A DNA stretch of 39,801 bases, from contig NZ_RSFW01000028.1 of NCBI RefSeq assembly GCF_003937825.1, positions 1-39,801 on the forward strand. Direction: 5' to 3'. Origin of the DNA: Mesobacillus subterraneus (GTDB lineage Bacteria; Bacillota; Bacilli; Bacillales; Cytobacillaceae). Made by a program: the position numbers and the translations under genes. The notes under the pieces are model-generated. The model saw only the letters and a program-made list of their open reading frames with translations. It made no database searches and was not told the DNA's origin. Positions 8,749 through 17,480 of the stretch are shown piece by piece (within the stretch, counting starts at the first letter, position 1; the number at the start of each line of letters is the position of its first letter).

Positions 8749-9507
8749 ATGGAGAATCAGGATCAAACAATTGAAGTGATGCGCGCATGTTTGCTTGCGG
8801 GGAAAATCATGCTTCAAAGCGGGGCGGAAACGTACCGGGTGGAGGACACGATGTCGCGGATGGCTTCTTCATTTGGGCTTAGTCAGACACACAGCTATGT
8901 AACGCCGACCGGCATCATTTTTTCAACAGAAGGAGAAGGGCCTGAGAGAACGAAGCTCGTGCGCATTTCCGACCGGACGACCGATTTGCGGAAAGTGGCC
9001 ATGGTCAACAGCGTTTCCCGGAAAATCAGCAGTGGTAAAATTGGGTTGGAAGAGGCACTTAAGCAGCTGAAGGACATTGAGGAAGCCAACTTAACCTATT
9101 CCTTCTTCATCCAAATCGTTGCCGCAGCCATCGCAAGCGGTTGTTTTACAATCATGTTCCGGGGCAGCTGGCTGGACTTCCTGCCATCTATGGCAGCAGG
9201 CGGGATGGGCTACTTCCTTGTCGTCTATTTCCACAGGATTGTCCCGGTTAAATTTTTCGCCGAATTCCTGTCTTCCTTTTTCATTGGAATGGTATCATTT
9301 TTCTTCGTGAAAGTTGGTCTCGGCCAGGAGCTGGATAAGATCATCATCGGTTCGGTCATGCCCCTTGTCCCTGGACTGCTGATCACCAACGCTGTCCGGG
9401 ATTTGATGGCGGGCCACCTTGTATCCGGATTATCGAAGGGGGCCGAAGCCTTGTTGACGGCATTTGCGATCGGTTCCGGTATTGCGGCAATTCTATCTTT
9501 TTTATAG
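8749..9507 (+). CDS. Threonine/serine exporter, large (ThrE N-terminal/DUF1212) subunit
   Basis: Product of 252 residues with a soluble N-terminal domain (SGAETYRVEDTMSRM and TPTGI motifs, typical of DUF1212/YjjP) followed by about five membrane helices. In ThrE-type exporters this half carries the N-terminal hydrolase-like domain and part of the membrane channel; together with the small subunit encoded next it exports threonine or serine. The ATG at 8749 is 5 nt after TGAGGG; ATG 8746 and GTG 8737 are alternatives. The small-subunit gene follows after 15 bp, so they form an operon. Confidence 0.88.
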   Translation: MENQDQTIEVMRACLLAGKIMLQSGAETYRVEDTMSRMASSFGLSQTHSYVTPTGIIFSTEGEGPERTKLVRISDRTTDLRKVAMVNSVSRKISSGKIGLEEALKQLKDIEEANLTYSFFIQIVAAAIASGCFTIMFRGSWLDFLPSMAAGGMGYFLVVYFHRIVPVKFFAEFLSSFFIGMVSFFFVKVGLGQELDKIIIGSVMPLVPGLLITNAVRDLMAGHLVSGLSKGAEALLTAFAIGSGIAAILSFL

Positions 9508-9522
9508 GCAGGAGAAATTGGG

Positions 9523-9966
9523 ATGGTTTATATTGAACAGCTAATCACCAGCTTTATAGCGTCCGCAGCGTTCGGGATCATTTTTAATGCGCCGAAAGAG
9601 TCACTGGTCAAATGCGGGATATCCGGGATGGTCGGCTGGATCGTCTATTTTGCCCTTGATGCAAATGGTTTCGGCACGATTTTCGCCACACTGATGGCAT
9701 CCTTTTTGATCGCGGTCGTCAGCCAGTTTTTCGCGAAGGCATATCGAACTCCGATCATCATTTTCAGCGTTGCCGGGATCATTCCCCTCGTGCCGGGCGG
9801 ACTTGCCTATGATGCGATGAGGAACTTCGTCGAGAATGATTACAGCGTCGCGCTGTCACTGGCGGCCAAAGCCTCGATGATTTCCGGGGCAATAGCGGTC
9901 GGCCTTGTTTTTTCTGAGGTAATCAATCAGGTGATCAGGCGCTCCAGTCTGGGACCGGTAAAATAG
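9523..9966 (+). CDS. Threonine/serine exporter, small (DUF3815, YjjB-like) subunit
   Basis: Hydrophobic protein of 147 residues with four or five membrane helices and the PLVPGGLAYDAMRN motif of the C-terminal half of ThrE. The same PLVPG motif occurs in the large subunit, reflecting the ancestral duplication. It begins 15 bp after the large subunit with GGAG upstream. The pair corresponds to the split YjjP/YjjB arrangement. The substrate is inferred from the family only. Confidence 0.88.
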   Translation: MVYIEQLITSFIASAAFGIIFNAPKESLVKCGISGMVGWIVYFALDANGFGTIFATLMASFLIAVVSQFFAKAYRTPIIIFSVAGIIPLVPGGLAYDAMRNFVENDYSVALSLAAKASMISGAIAVGLVFSEVINQVIRRSSLGPVK

Positions 9967-10074
9967 GCGGGCAGGCTCATATGAAAATATGGGTCTTTTT
10001 TCATACAAATAAAAGGTGTTTTCTTTAGAATGCAGAAATACATAAAATAGTAATTCATGAAAAGGGAGGAGAAG

Positions 10075-10704
10075 ATGGAAATTCTATTGATCAGGCATGG
10101 TGAATCGGAAGCGGATATTCTAAAGGTGCATGAAGGACGTGCGGATTTTACGCTGACGGAACATGGCCGCAGACAGGCACAGGAAATGGCGAAAGTGGTG
10201 AAAGAGAAGTATTTGCCTGAAGTCATCTGGGCAAGCACATTGAAGCGAGCGCGCGAAACGGCGGAAATTCTCAGCTGGGAAACGGGGATTTCCGTCATTG
10301 AGGATGATGGATTAAGAGAATTCAATAATGGCGTCTTGGCGGGATTGCCATTTGCAGAGGCAAAGCTGCGCTATCCTGAACCCGAGGGCGGAAGAATGCC
10401 GCATGTAAGGATTGAGGATGGAGAATCCGAACTTGAATTTCGCTTCAGAGCCCAGACTGTTTTCTCTAAAATTCTTGCAGAAAGCGCCGGCAGGAAACGG
10501 ATTGCGATTGTCTCACACGGCGGGATGATCTCTAACCTGCTGAGAGCGTTCCTGAATCTGCCTGTATCCTGTGACACCTACTTTCCGACTGGTGACACAG
10601 GGATTCATTTGCTCAGGTTGAATGGCGGGCAAAAAACAGTCATGTTCCTGAACGACTGCGGACATCTCGCAAAGGTAGATTCAGAGCGCCTGGCACTTCA
10701 ATAA
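10075..10704 (+). CDS. Histidine phosphatase superfamily (phosphoglycerate mutase-like) protein
   Basis: Cytoplasmic phosphatase-fold protein of 209 residues. The phospho-acceptor RHG motif is at residues 7-9 (LIRHGES), the catalytic acid candidate is Glu82 in LREFNNG, and the second catalytic His148 lies in VSHGGM. Such proteins dephosphorylate small metabolites; length and motifs fit broad phosphatases better than a glycolytic mutase. The ATG at 10075 is chosen because AGGGAGGAG lies directly before it; the upstream ATG at 10057 precedes that site. It is a single gene that shares a bidirectional terminator with the convergent reductase. Confidence 0.9.
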   Translation: MEILLIRHGESEADILKVHEGRADFTLTEHGRRQAQEMAKVVKEKYLPEVIWASTLKRARETAEILSWETGISVIEDDGLREFNNGVLAGLPFAEAKLRYPEPEGGRMPHVRIEDGESELEFRFRAQTVFSKILAESAGRKRIAIVSHGGMISNLLRAFLNLPVSCDTYFPTGDTGIHLLRLNGGQKTVMFLNDCGHLAKVDSERLALQ

Positions 10705-10707
10705 CTT

Positions 10708-10751
10708 CGAGAAAAGCACGAATCCAGTTCAGACTGGCTTCGGGCTTTTCG
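10708..10751. terminator. Bidirectional terminator between convergent genes
   Basis: A long interrupted stem: GAAAAGC, CGAA and CCAGT on the left pair with ACTGG, TTCG and GCTTTTC on the right, centred at about 10730. It serves the phosphatase (+) and the reductase (-). Confidence 0.85.
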
Positions 10752-11741
10752 TTACATTTTCACGATTGTCCTTCCGCGATTCTCACCTTTTAAAATGCTT
10801 GAAAGGACGCCTGGCAATTCTCCTAATGACACTTCATTTTTTATCGTTTCCAATAAACCATCCGGCTTCAGGTCTGAAGCCATCCGTTGCCAAATCACCT
10901 TTCTGGTTTCCATTGGGCAATACACGGAATCAATGCCCAGTAGGTTGATTCCTCTAAGAATGAAAGGAAACACAGTGGTGGCGACATCGGTTCCGCCTGT
11001 CAGGCCGCTGACAGCGACGGAACCATTGTATTCGAGCTTGCTGAGGATGGCAGCCAGTGTTTTCCCGCCGACCGGGTCAACGGCTGCTGCCCAGAGCTGC
11101 CGATCAAGCGGCTTTATTTTTTCACCTGCAAGCTCTTCACGGCTGATGATTTCTTTAGCACCTATTGTGCGGAGATACTCGTGTTCCGCTTCTTTGCCCG
11201 TACTTGCCACTAGGTGATATCCGCGCTTGGCGAGCATCGCTACTGCCACACTGCCAACTCCGCCTGTCGATCCGGTCACGAGGACTTTGCCCTTATCCGG
11301 TGAGAGTCCGTTTTCTTCTAGCCGGTGTACAGACAGTGCTGCGGTGAATCCAGCAGTCCCGAACACCATCGCTTCGCCCAGGCTCAATCCCTCAGGCAGC
11401 GGAACAATCCAGTCTCCCGGGACCCGCGCGTACTCACTGAACCCTCCATAGTGGGAAACACCTATTTCATAGCTGGTGGCGATAACATGGTCGCCTTCCT
11501 TGAAACGCCCGTCTTTTGAGGTGACAACGGTTCCGGCAAGGTCGATTCCAGGAACGAATGGATAGGAGCGGACAATTTTTCCGTTCGGAATGCTGGCAAG
11601 TCCATCCTTATAATTGACGCTTGAGAATGCCACCTTGATGACGACATCCCCCGCAGGCAAGTCCTCCAGCCCAATTGTTTTCACCTCTGCTGAAAAATCC
11701 TCCTCCGTCTTGTTCACCATAAACGCTTTGAATTGATCCAT
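10752..11741 (-). CDS. YhdH/YhfP family (AcuI-type) medium-chain oxidoreductase
   Basis: Zinc-free medium-chain dehydrogenase/reductase of 329 residues, NADPH-dependent; characterised relatives reduce acryloyl-CoA or quinone-like enones. Family marks are SVNYKDGLAS (41-50), PGIDLAGTV (64-72) and the nucleotide-binding TGSTGGVGSVA (156-166). The zinc-ligand cysteines of alcohol dehydrogenases are absent. The start at 11741 follows AAAGGAAG; the ORF extension to 11795 has no ribosome binding site. It is monocistronic. It is divergent from the Fnr-controlled operon and is separated from it by 126 bp up to the Fnr box. Confidence 0.9.
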   Translation of the reverse strand: MDQFKAFMVNKTEEDFSAEVKTIGLEDLPAGDVVIKVAFSSVNYKDGLASIPNGKIVRSYPFVPGIDLAGTVVTSKDGRFKEGDHVIATSYEIGVSHYGGFSEYARVPGDWIVPLPEGLSLGEAMVFGTAGFTAALSVHRLEENGLSPDKGKVLVTGSTGGVGSVAVAMLAKRGYHLVASTGKEAEHEYLRTIGAKEIISREELAGEKIKPLDRQLWAAAVDPVGGKTLAAILSKLEYNGSVAVSGLTGGTDVATTVFPFILRGINLLGIDSVYCPMETRKVIWQRMASDLKPDGLLETIKNEVSLGELPGVLSSILKGENRGRTIVKM

Positions 11742-11867
11742 TACGCCACTTCCTTTCCAGACTTGATAGTTTAAGTATAGGAAAAAACACGGCAAGGCTG
11801 CAAAAACAAAAATCGAAATGTTAACTCCCGCACAAATTTATTACGATTTTGTGTCCACTTATTCTGG

Positions 11868-11910
11868 TGTGACGGACTTCACATATCTTTTAATCTGCCT
11901 CCCTTAAGAT
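11868..11910 (+). promoter_or_regulatory. Class-II Fnr-dependent promoter of the molybdoenzyme operon
   Basis: TGTGACGGACTTCACA (11868-11883) is a perfect TGTGA-N6-TCACA box, the consensus of B. subtilis Fnr. Exactly 21 nt later comes the -10 hexamer TAAGAT (11905-11910). This puts the box centre at -41.5 relative to a start near 11917, the class-II activation position. No good -35 hexamer is needed or seen. The predicted leader is about 150 nt to the TTG at 12071. The operon should be induced when oxygen is scarce. Confidence 0.82.
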
Positions 11911-12070
11911 TTAGGTAAGTAAGGTGCACAGGGGGAAATGGGGCTCAAAAACATTATCAAATCAATTTTTCACTATTCACAAAGTGTTTACAATTTCACC
12001 CTATTTTGACTGTTTTTCCATGATAAGATGATTTTTGAAATCGGGATCGATTTACAGGGAGGTAGCAAAG

Positions 12071-13240
12071 TTGTACAAATTCGAGAAATCCTTTTACTCC
12101 AAAACAAGTATGTATTCCTTTGTCGTTGTGCTGTTATTATTTTTCTCAATGTGGTATTCAACATCGAAGTTTGTCCATATCGATATGGCGCTTCTGGGAT
12201 ATGCAATTTCATCAACAGTTTTTGCGATTGGCCTGACCATCAGGATGAGCTTCTGGATGTGGCGCAAAGCCACGAACCGGGTGGCGAAGCGCAGTGTTGA
12301 TAACCTTTTTAATAAAGAAAGATTGAAAAGAAATTCAAAAGCGGTAGTTAAAACCTTGATCGATAATATCATTTTACAAAAATTTATTTTCCAGCGCGGT
12401 ATCTACCGTGGGATCCAGCACTTCATGATTTCATGGGGCTGCATCATCTCATTCGCGATTACATTCGGGCTGACATTCGGATGGATGCGTTTTGACCTGA
12501 TCGACCCGGAAACATACCAGATCATCGTGTTCGACTTCCCGACAATCACAATGGCTGCTCACGGAATTTTCGCCGAAATCGTCTACAACGGATTGAATAT
12601 CGGTGCCATCATGGTTCTGATCGGTGCAGGCATGGCCCTTTACCGACGCATCACAGATTACGATGTAAAAGTAACACAGCGATTCGAGTTTGATATCCTG
12701 CCATTGATCATTCTTCTGGCAGTGACAGTTACAGGGCTGATCCTGACAATTCAGTACACATTCCTGGGTGGCTGGATGCACCATTATATGTCACTCATCC
12801 ACCAGGTAACAGTCATCATCATGCTCATGTACTTCCCATTCGGGAAATTGTTCCACGTGCCAATCAGGCCGCTGGCAACAGCCGTTCCAATGAGTTATCA
12901 AGAGGTGGTCAAAGTGGATACGAAATCATGTAAAAGCTGCGGACAGCCATACAGCAATGATGACCAGATTGCGGATGTCCAGGCAATTTTAAAAAGCCAG
13001 AACTTCGACCTGCAGCTTGCAGACGGCTCCTATCTGTCAGATTACTGCACAGGCTGCCGCCGCAGGATGAGGGCATTGAAACAGATGAATCTTGAAGCGC
13101 CGCAAGGCAACCCATACGGACCAGTAAACACCAATAACGGAATTCATATATCAGGCTTCAGCAAAAAACGTTCGGAAGAGTTTTACGGACTTGACCAGGA
13201 TTCAAAGGAGGAAAAAATCGATGAGCCAGTTTCTCGTTAA
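12071..13240 (+). CDS. Polytopic b-type cytochrome-like membrane subunit with C-terminal double CxxC
   Basis: Membrane protein of 389 residues, first gene of the molybdoenzyme operon. About six hydrophobic helices lie at roughly 15-33, 39-62, 113-138, 160-191, 207-231 and 240-262. Histidines at or near helix ends (117, 164, 237/238, 244, 262) could ligate heme b as in NarI-like anchors. After the membrane part comes a cytoplasmic tail with CKSCG (287-290) and CTGCR (326-329), a four-cysteine pair that could bind Zn or an iron centre. The start is TTG at 12071, 7 nt after AGGGAGGT; a TTG at 12035 has no such site. The gene overlaps the next by 20 nt. Its likely role is to move electrons between menaquinol and the cytoplasmic Fe-S/Mo subunits; the tail is unlike ordinary NarI and its family was not recognised. 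Confidence 0.75.
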   Translation: MYKFEKSFYSKTSMYSFVVVLLLFFSMWYSTSKFVHIDMALLGYAISSTVFAIGLTIRMSFWMWRKATNRVAKRSVDNLFNKERLKRNSKAVVKTLIDNIILQKFIFQRGIYRGIQHFMISWGCIISFAITFGLTFGWMRFDLIDPETYQIIVFDFPTITMAAHGIFAEIVYNGLNIGAIMVLIGAGMALYRRITDYDVKVTQRFEFDILPLIILLAVTVTGLILTIQYTFLGGWMHHYMSLIHQVTVIIMLMYFPFGKLFHVPIRPLATAVPMSYQEVVKVDTKSCKSCGQPYSNDDQIADVQAILKSQNFDLQLADGSYLSDYCTGCRRRMRALKQMNLEAPQGNPYGPVNTNNGIHISGFSKKRSEEFYGLDQDSKEEKIDEPVSR

Positions 13241-15350
13241 AGAAGGCGTAAAAAACCAGATCCGCAAAGGTGAAAAGCTAGTCACAACCCATTGCTGCTA
13301 CTGCGGGATGCAGTGCGGGATGCACATTCGCGTTGATGAAAAGAATAACAAGGTTGTCGGTGTCGAACCACGTTATGACTGGGTTTTAACAAGAGGGAAA
13401 ATGTGTCCTAAAGGGGTCACGGCCTACCAGACAATCGATCATCCGGACCGGATTAAAACTCCTTTGATCAAAAAGAATGGCAAGTTCGTGGAAGCTACCT
13501 GGGATGAAGCCCTTGACTTGATTGAAAGCAAATACAAAGGCATCCAGGAAACTTACGGCAAGGATGCGGTTGGCGTCTACGGCGGCGTGTCCATGACGAA
13601 TGAGAAATGCTACCTGGTCGGAAAGTATGCCCGTGTTGGACTGGGCACCCGCTATATCGACTATAACGGCCGCTACTGCATGAGCTCCGCTGCCGGCGGA
13701 TTCAACAAGACGCTCGGCATGGACCGCGGCTCGACGCTTCCCTGGACTGAGCTTGAGCATACAGATACATTCTTCATGGCTGGCTCCAACACAGCGGAAT
13801 GCCATCCGACAAGCATCCAGTGGTTCTGGAAGGCGAAGGATAAAGGCGCAAAGCTGATCGTGGCAGATCCGCGTGAGACGGCAACAGCTCGAGTAGCAGA
13901 CGTCCACCTTGACCTGCTTCCAGGTACAGACGCAGCATTGGCGAACGGCATCATGCACCTGTTAATCAAGTATGATTACGTGGATCATGCATATGTCCAG
14001 GAACGCTGCAATAATTTTGAAGAGTTAAAAGAAATGACGGCGAAATTCACGCCTGAATATACGTCTAAGCTTACAGGTGTCGCAGCTGAGAAAATCATCA
14101 AGGCAGCGCACATCTTCGGTAAATCACCACGCTCGGTCGTTATGTTCGCACGTGGTGCTGAACAGCAGACTTCCGGTGTTGACAACGTAAGCCTCTATAC
14201 ATCGATGGCTTTATTGAGAGGCCAAATCGGAAAATTCGCATCAGGGGTTGCTACTTTTACAGGACAGGGCAACGGCCAGGGCGGACGCGAGCACGGACAG
14301 AAAGCAGATGCGCTTCCAGGCTACCGTAAAATCGCCAACCCTAAAGACGTAGAATACATTTCCGGTATTTGGGGCATCAAGCCTGAGGAAATGCCGAAGG
14401 AAGGCGTATCTGCATACGAAATGTTCCACCTGATGCAGAACAAGACGATTCGCGCCTTGCATGTCATCTGCTCGAATCCGGTTGTATCATCACCGAACAT
14501 CAATTACGTCCAGGACTCACTTGAGAAGCTCGACTTCCTCGTTGTAAATGATTTCTTCATGTCTGAGACTGCTGAGCTTGCGGATGTCGTCTTGCCGGCA
14601 ACTACTTGGGCTGAAGATGAGGGTACGACAACTAACATCGAAGGCCGTGTAATCCGCATCCGCAAGGTAGTCGAACCGCTTGGCGAATCGAAGCCTGACT
14701 GGGAAATCATGAAGCTGATCGCTGACCGCCTTGGAAAAGGCAAGTTCTTCGAATACAACGAACCAAGAGAGATTTTCGATGAACTGCGCCTCGCTTCAAA
14801 AGGCGGCAAGGCTGATTACTACGGAGTAACGTACGAAAAAATCGATGAGCAGGACGGCGTTTTCTGGCCGGCTCCAGCAGAAGATCACAAAGGAACTCCA
14901 TCCGTCTTCCAGGAGCGTTTTGCTACTGAAGATGGCAAAGCCAACCTAGCAGTCTGTGATTTCAGAGGACCCTCAGAAGTTCAATCGAAAGAATATCCTT
15001 TATGGCTGACAACTGGCCGTGTCGTATTCCACTATCTGTCCGGAAACCAGACACGACGCGTTGACTTCCTGATGGAGCAATGCCCAGAGCCATTCGTTGA
15101 AATGCACCCTGAACTGGCCAGCCAGTACCAGGTCGAAAACGGCGAAAGAGTTAAGCTTTCAACTCCGCGTGGCGATATGATCGCCCCGGTAAAAATAACA
15201 AAAGCAATCCGCAAGGACACAATGTTCGTCCCTTACCACTGGGGCAAGAAGCTGGCAGTCAACCAATTGACCAGCCCGGCACTGGATCCATTCTCGAGGA
15301 TGCCTGAATTTAAAGTCTGTGCTGTAAAGCTCGAAAAACTGACAAAATAG
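13221..15350 (+). CDS. Molybdopterin oxidoreductase catalytic subunit (Nas/Nap/Fdh-like)
   Basis: Bis-MGD molybdenum enzyme of 709 residues, cytoplasmic because no Tat signal is present. The N-terminal [4Fe-4S] site is Cys25-x2-Cys28-x3-Cys32 with Cys62 (MCPKG). The predicted Mo ligand is Cys153 in NGRYCMSSAAGG, the position and context of assimilatory and periplasmic nitrate reductases and of Cys-type formate dehydrogenases. GQGNGQGGREHGQKADALPGYR and the C-terminal molydop-binding domain (TTGRVVFHYLSGNQTRR) are intact. It starts 20 nt inside the preceding gene with AAAGGAGG upstream. Nitrate, formate or a sulfur/selenium oxyanion are all possible substrates. The operon has no nitrite reductase and no NarH/NarJ, so this is not standard Nar. 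Confidence 0.88.
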   Translation: MSQFLVKEGVKNQIRKGEKLVTTHCCYCGMQCGMHIRVDEKNNKVVGVEPRYDWVLTRGKMCPKGVTAYQTIDHPDRIKTPLIKKNGKFVEATWDEALDLIESKYKGIQETYGKDAVGVYGGVSMTNEKCYLVGKYARVGLGTRYIDYNGRYCMSSAAGGFNKTLGMDRGSTLPWTELEHTDTFFMAGSNTAECHPTSIQWFWKAKDKGAKLIVADPRETATARVADVHLDLLPGTDAALANGIMHLLIKYDYVDHAYVQERCNNFEELKEMTAKFTPEYTSKLTGVAAEKIIKAAHIFGKSPRSVVMFARGAEQQTSGVDNVSLYTSMALLRGQIGKFASGVATFTGQGNGQGGREHGQKADALPGYRKIANPKDVEYISGIWGIKPEEMPKEGVSAYEMFHLMQNKTIRALHVICSNPVVSSPNINYVQDSLEKLDFLVVNDFFMSETAELADVVLPATTWAEDEGTTTNIEGRVIRIRKVVEPLGESKPDWEIMKLIADRLGKGKFFEYNEPREIFDELRLASKGGKADYYGVTYEKIDEQDGVFWPAPAEDHKGTPSVFQERFATEDGKANLAVCDFRGPSEVQSKEYPLWLTTGRVVFHYLSGNQTRRVDFLMEQCPEPFVEMHPELASQYQVENGERVKLSTPRGDMIAPVKITKAIRKDTMFVPYHWGKKLAVNQLTSPALDPFSRMPEFKVCAVKLEKLTK

Positions 15351-15364
15351 GAGGAACGGCCATT

Positions 15365-15913
15365 ATGAATAAAATAATGTATCTAGAATTTGAACGCTGT
15401 ATAGGATGCCGTGCCTGCCAGGCAGCCTGCCGTGAGTGTGGAGACCATGATGCCAAGGAACGGAACTACGTAGAATATGTTGATTTCACCGAATCACGCC
15501 AGACTTTCCCGATGCTGTGCATGCAATGTAAAGACCCAGCATGTGCACGTGTTTGCCCGGCAAACGCGATTCAGATCACGGACGAAGGCGTCGTACTGTC
15601 AGCGATGGAAGAAAAATGCATCGGCTGCCGCAACTGTACGTTCGGCTGCCCATTCGGAATCCCGAAATTCGACTTTGAGAAAAACAAAATGTACAAATGC
15701 GATATGTGCTATGACAGAACTCGTCATGATATTGCGCCAATGTGTGCATCGGTTTGCCCGAGTGATGCAATCCGCTTCATCGACTTTGATGAAATGCAGC
15801 AGCTCCGCAGAAAACGCACCCAGATGAACCTGGTCGAAGGCAAAAAGCCTCAAGAGGGCAATAAATGGGATTACGTGCCTGAATTCTTCGGTGTTTATAC
15901 AGATCAATCATGA
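15365..15913 (+). CDS. Four-cluster [4Fe-4S] ferredoxin subunit (DmsB/PhsB-like)
   Basis: Electron-transfer subunit of 182 residues. Four cysteine groups are visible: CIGCRACQAAC (12-22), CMQCKDPACARVC, CIGCRNCTFGC and CDMCYDRTRHDIAPMCASVC. These supply sixteen ligands for four [4Fe-4S] clusters (seventeen Cys in all). No signal peptide is present, so it should dock on the cytoplasmic molybdoenzyme and pass electrons to or from the membrane subunit. It starts 14 nt after the catalytic gene with AGGAGG; a terminator follows, so the core operon has three genes. Confidence 0.92.
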   Translation: MNKIMYLEFERCIGCRACQAACRECGDHDAKERNYVEYVDFTESRQTFPMLCMQCKDPACARVCPANAIQITDEGVVLSAMEEKCIGCRNCTFGCPFGIPKFDFEKNKMYKCDMCYDRTRHDIAPMCASVCPSDAIRFIDFDEMQQLRRKRTQMNLVEGKKPQEGNKWDYVPEFFGVYTDQS

Positions 15914-15922
15914 TGTTAATAG

Positions 15923-15971
15923 GAGCCGGCCGGAAAAGAGCGCTAAGTTCATTAGGGCCGGCTCTGTTTTT
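15923..15971 (+). terminator. Terminator of the molybdoenzyme operon
   Basis: GAGCCGGCC (15923-15931) pairs perfectly with GGCCGGCTC (15956-15964); the T-rich TGTTTTTGG follows. The 24-nt loop is long for a terminator. Confidence 0.75.
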
Positions 15972-16001
15972 GGCTTCGCTATTCACGATATTGACGATAA
16001 T

Positions 16002-16100
16002 CAGATTTTATTGGCGATGTTCACAGGTTTATTGGCGAAAAAAAGTTTTTATTGGCGAAAATGACCAACTTATTGGCGAAAAAATAAATTTATTGGCGAA
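16002..16100. repeat. 20.5-bp array, core TTATTGGCGAAAA
   Basis: ATTGGCGA begins at 16010, 16031, 16051, 16072 and 16092: spacing 21, 20, 21, 20. A-tracts follow most cores. Decayed copies may precede (TATTCACGA near 15980, ATTGACGAT near 15990). The last copy runs into a dyad-bearing cap (about 16095-16133) that is shared with the array at 23111. It sits between the operon terminator and the Mrp gene. An open frame through it encodes only the repeat and is not a gene. Confidence 0.92.
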
Positions 16101-16193
16101 CTGAAAATTATCGACGGTTTTTTCCAGTTTGGTTTCAACTATTAATAGATAAGGTAGGGAATAATAACCCATCCCGAAAAAGAGGTGCTTATA

Positions 16194-16934
16194 ATGCTAA
16201 AAGGAAATGTACTTGCGGTGACAAGCGGGAAAGGCGGAGTTGGTAAATCGTCTCTATCCGTGAACCTTGCGCTGGCTCTTCAAAAGCTTGGCAAATCGGT
16301 TGCCGTAATCGACCTAGATATATATGGATTCAGTGTACCGAAAATCCTTAACATAGATTCAAAGCCTAAAACATTCAATGGGAAAATCATTCCGGTCGAA
16401 GCGAACGGCATCAAGGTGATGTCAATGGGCTTCCTTGTGAAGGACAATGAGCCAATCGTCTGGCGCGGGCCGATGCTGGGCAAGATGATCCAGCATTTTA
16501 CCGAGGATGTCCTGTGGGGTGAAATGGATTATTTCATTCTTGATATGCCGCCTGGTACCGGGGATGTGGCTCTCGATATGCACTTGATGATTCCGCAAAG
16601 TAAGGAAATCGTCGTGACAACTCCTCATAAAGCGGCATCATTCGTTGCCGAACGTGCAGGGGCGATGGCCATCAAAAGCAAGCATGAAGTCATCGGTGTG
16701 GTCGAAAACATGTCCTACTTCAAGCCAGAAGACAGCGAGCAGAAGTATTTCATCTTTGGAAAAGGCGGCGGCGAGAATCTGGCGGAGCAGCTTGGTACGG
16801 AATTGCTTGGGCAGCTGCCAATCCAGGAAGCGGATGAGACCAGCGAAACACCGGCGATTGCTGCAGAGAACAGCCCGCTTTTCAAGGAATATCTAAACCT
16901 GGCAGAAAAAATCGATGCCAAGTTTCAGCTCTAA
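16194..16934 (+). CDS. Mrp/NBP35-type P-loop ATPase lacking the CxxC motif
   Basis: P-loop ATPase of 246 residues in the ApbC/Mrp/Nbp35 group, whose members bind and transfer [4Fe-4S] clusters as dimers. The deviant Walker [10 protein letters not shown] is at 12-20, switch I/II motifs DLDIYG and DMPPGTGD at 41-46 and 117-124, and the late signature ENMSYF at 171-176. After ENMSYF, typical cluster carriers have a CxxC; here the sequence is KPEDSEQKY with no cysteine. The N-terminal MIP18/DUF59 domain of full-length Mrp is also missing. Starting at ATG 16194 places GAGGTG 6 nt upstream. The Rieske gene follows after 18 bp. Likely role: assembly or insertion of Fe-S cofactors for this module; a regulatory ATPase role is also possible. 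Confidence 0.85.
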   Translation: MLKGNVLAVTSGKGGVGKSSLSVNLALALQKLGKSVAVIDLDIYGFSVPKILNIDSKPKTFNGKIIPVEANGIKVMSMGFLVKDNEPIVWRGPMLGKMIQHFTEDVLWGEMDYFILDMPPGTGDVALDMHLMIPQSKEIVVTTPHKAASFVAERAGAMAIKSKHEVIGVVENMSYFKPEDSEQKYFIFGKGGGENLAEQLGTELLGQLPIQEADETSETPAIAAENSPLFKEYLNLAEKIDAKFQL

Positions 16935-16952
16935 GAACAGGAGGATTTGGCC

Positions 16953-17480
16953 ATGAGTGATGATAAAAAACAGACCCATCATGAAGATGATAAAGATATG
17001 ATCAAGCTGATCGACAATCTGAACAGGAAAGACGATGTCCATTTGAATCGAAGGGCATTCTTGAAAGCTTCGTTCGGTGCGACGGTCGCGATTGGACTTG
17101 CGACTACACCTTTTGGAATTTTTACCTTCCTTCGCGATGAAAATGGAGAAGTGAAAAGAGTCGAAGTCACCGATATTGATGACCTGGCAATCGGCGAATC
17201 CAGGAACTTCAATTACCCGACGAAAAACGAGCCAGCCATCCTTGTCAGGACTCCGGACGATAAGTTTGTCGCTTACAACAATAAGTGTACCCACCTCCAG
17301 TGTCCGGTATTTTACGAGCATAAGGAAAACGTTCTGCTTTGCCCTTGCCATAAAGGTTATTTCAACGTAGACAGCGGCCAGCCGATGGCAGGACCGCCAC
17401 AGCGTGAGCTGCCGAAAATCCTGCTGGAAATCAAGGACGGCAAAGTGTATGCAGTAGGGAGGGAAATAAGGCATGGATAA
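16953..17480 (+). CDS. Tat-exported Rieske [2Fe-2S] protein
   Basis: Rieske protein of 175 residues. A twin-arginine signal, NRRAFLKAS (32-40), is followed by a hydrophobic helix (42-60) that probably remains as a membrane anchor, with the Rieske domain outside. Cluster ligands are Cys112-x-His114 (CTHLQC) and Cys130-x2-His133 (CPCH); Cys117 and Cys132 can form the stabilising disulfide of high-potential Rieske proteins. It resembles the Rieske subunit of b6f/bc complexes, but no cytochrome b or c1 gene lies beside it. The start at 16953 follows ACAGGAGG. The next gene starts 8 nt before this stop codon. It probably acts as an extracytoplasmic electron carrier linked to the anaerobic module. 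Confidence 0.92.
   Translation: MSDDKKQTHHEDDKDMIKLIDNLNRKDDVHLNRRAFLKASFGATVAIGLATTPFGIFTFLRDENGEVKRVEVTDIDDLAIGESRNFNYPTKNEPAILVRTPDDKFVAYNNKCTHLQCPVFYEHKENVLLCPCHKGYFNVDSGQPMAGPPQRELPKILLEIKDGKVYAVGREIRHG

Noticed and set aside
9967-10010. Terminator after the ThrE small subunit
   Set aside because: ATATGAAAA and TTTTCATA can pair, but the stem is AU-only and no convincing T-tract follows.
13386-13958. 190-residue open frame on the minus strand
   Set aside because: It is a shadow of the molybdoenzyme gene with no family features.
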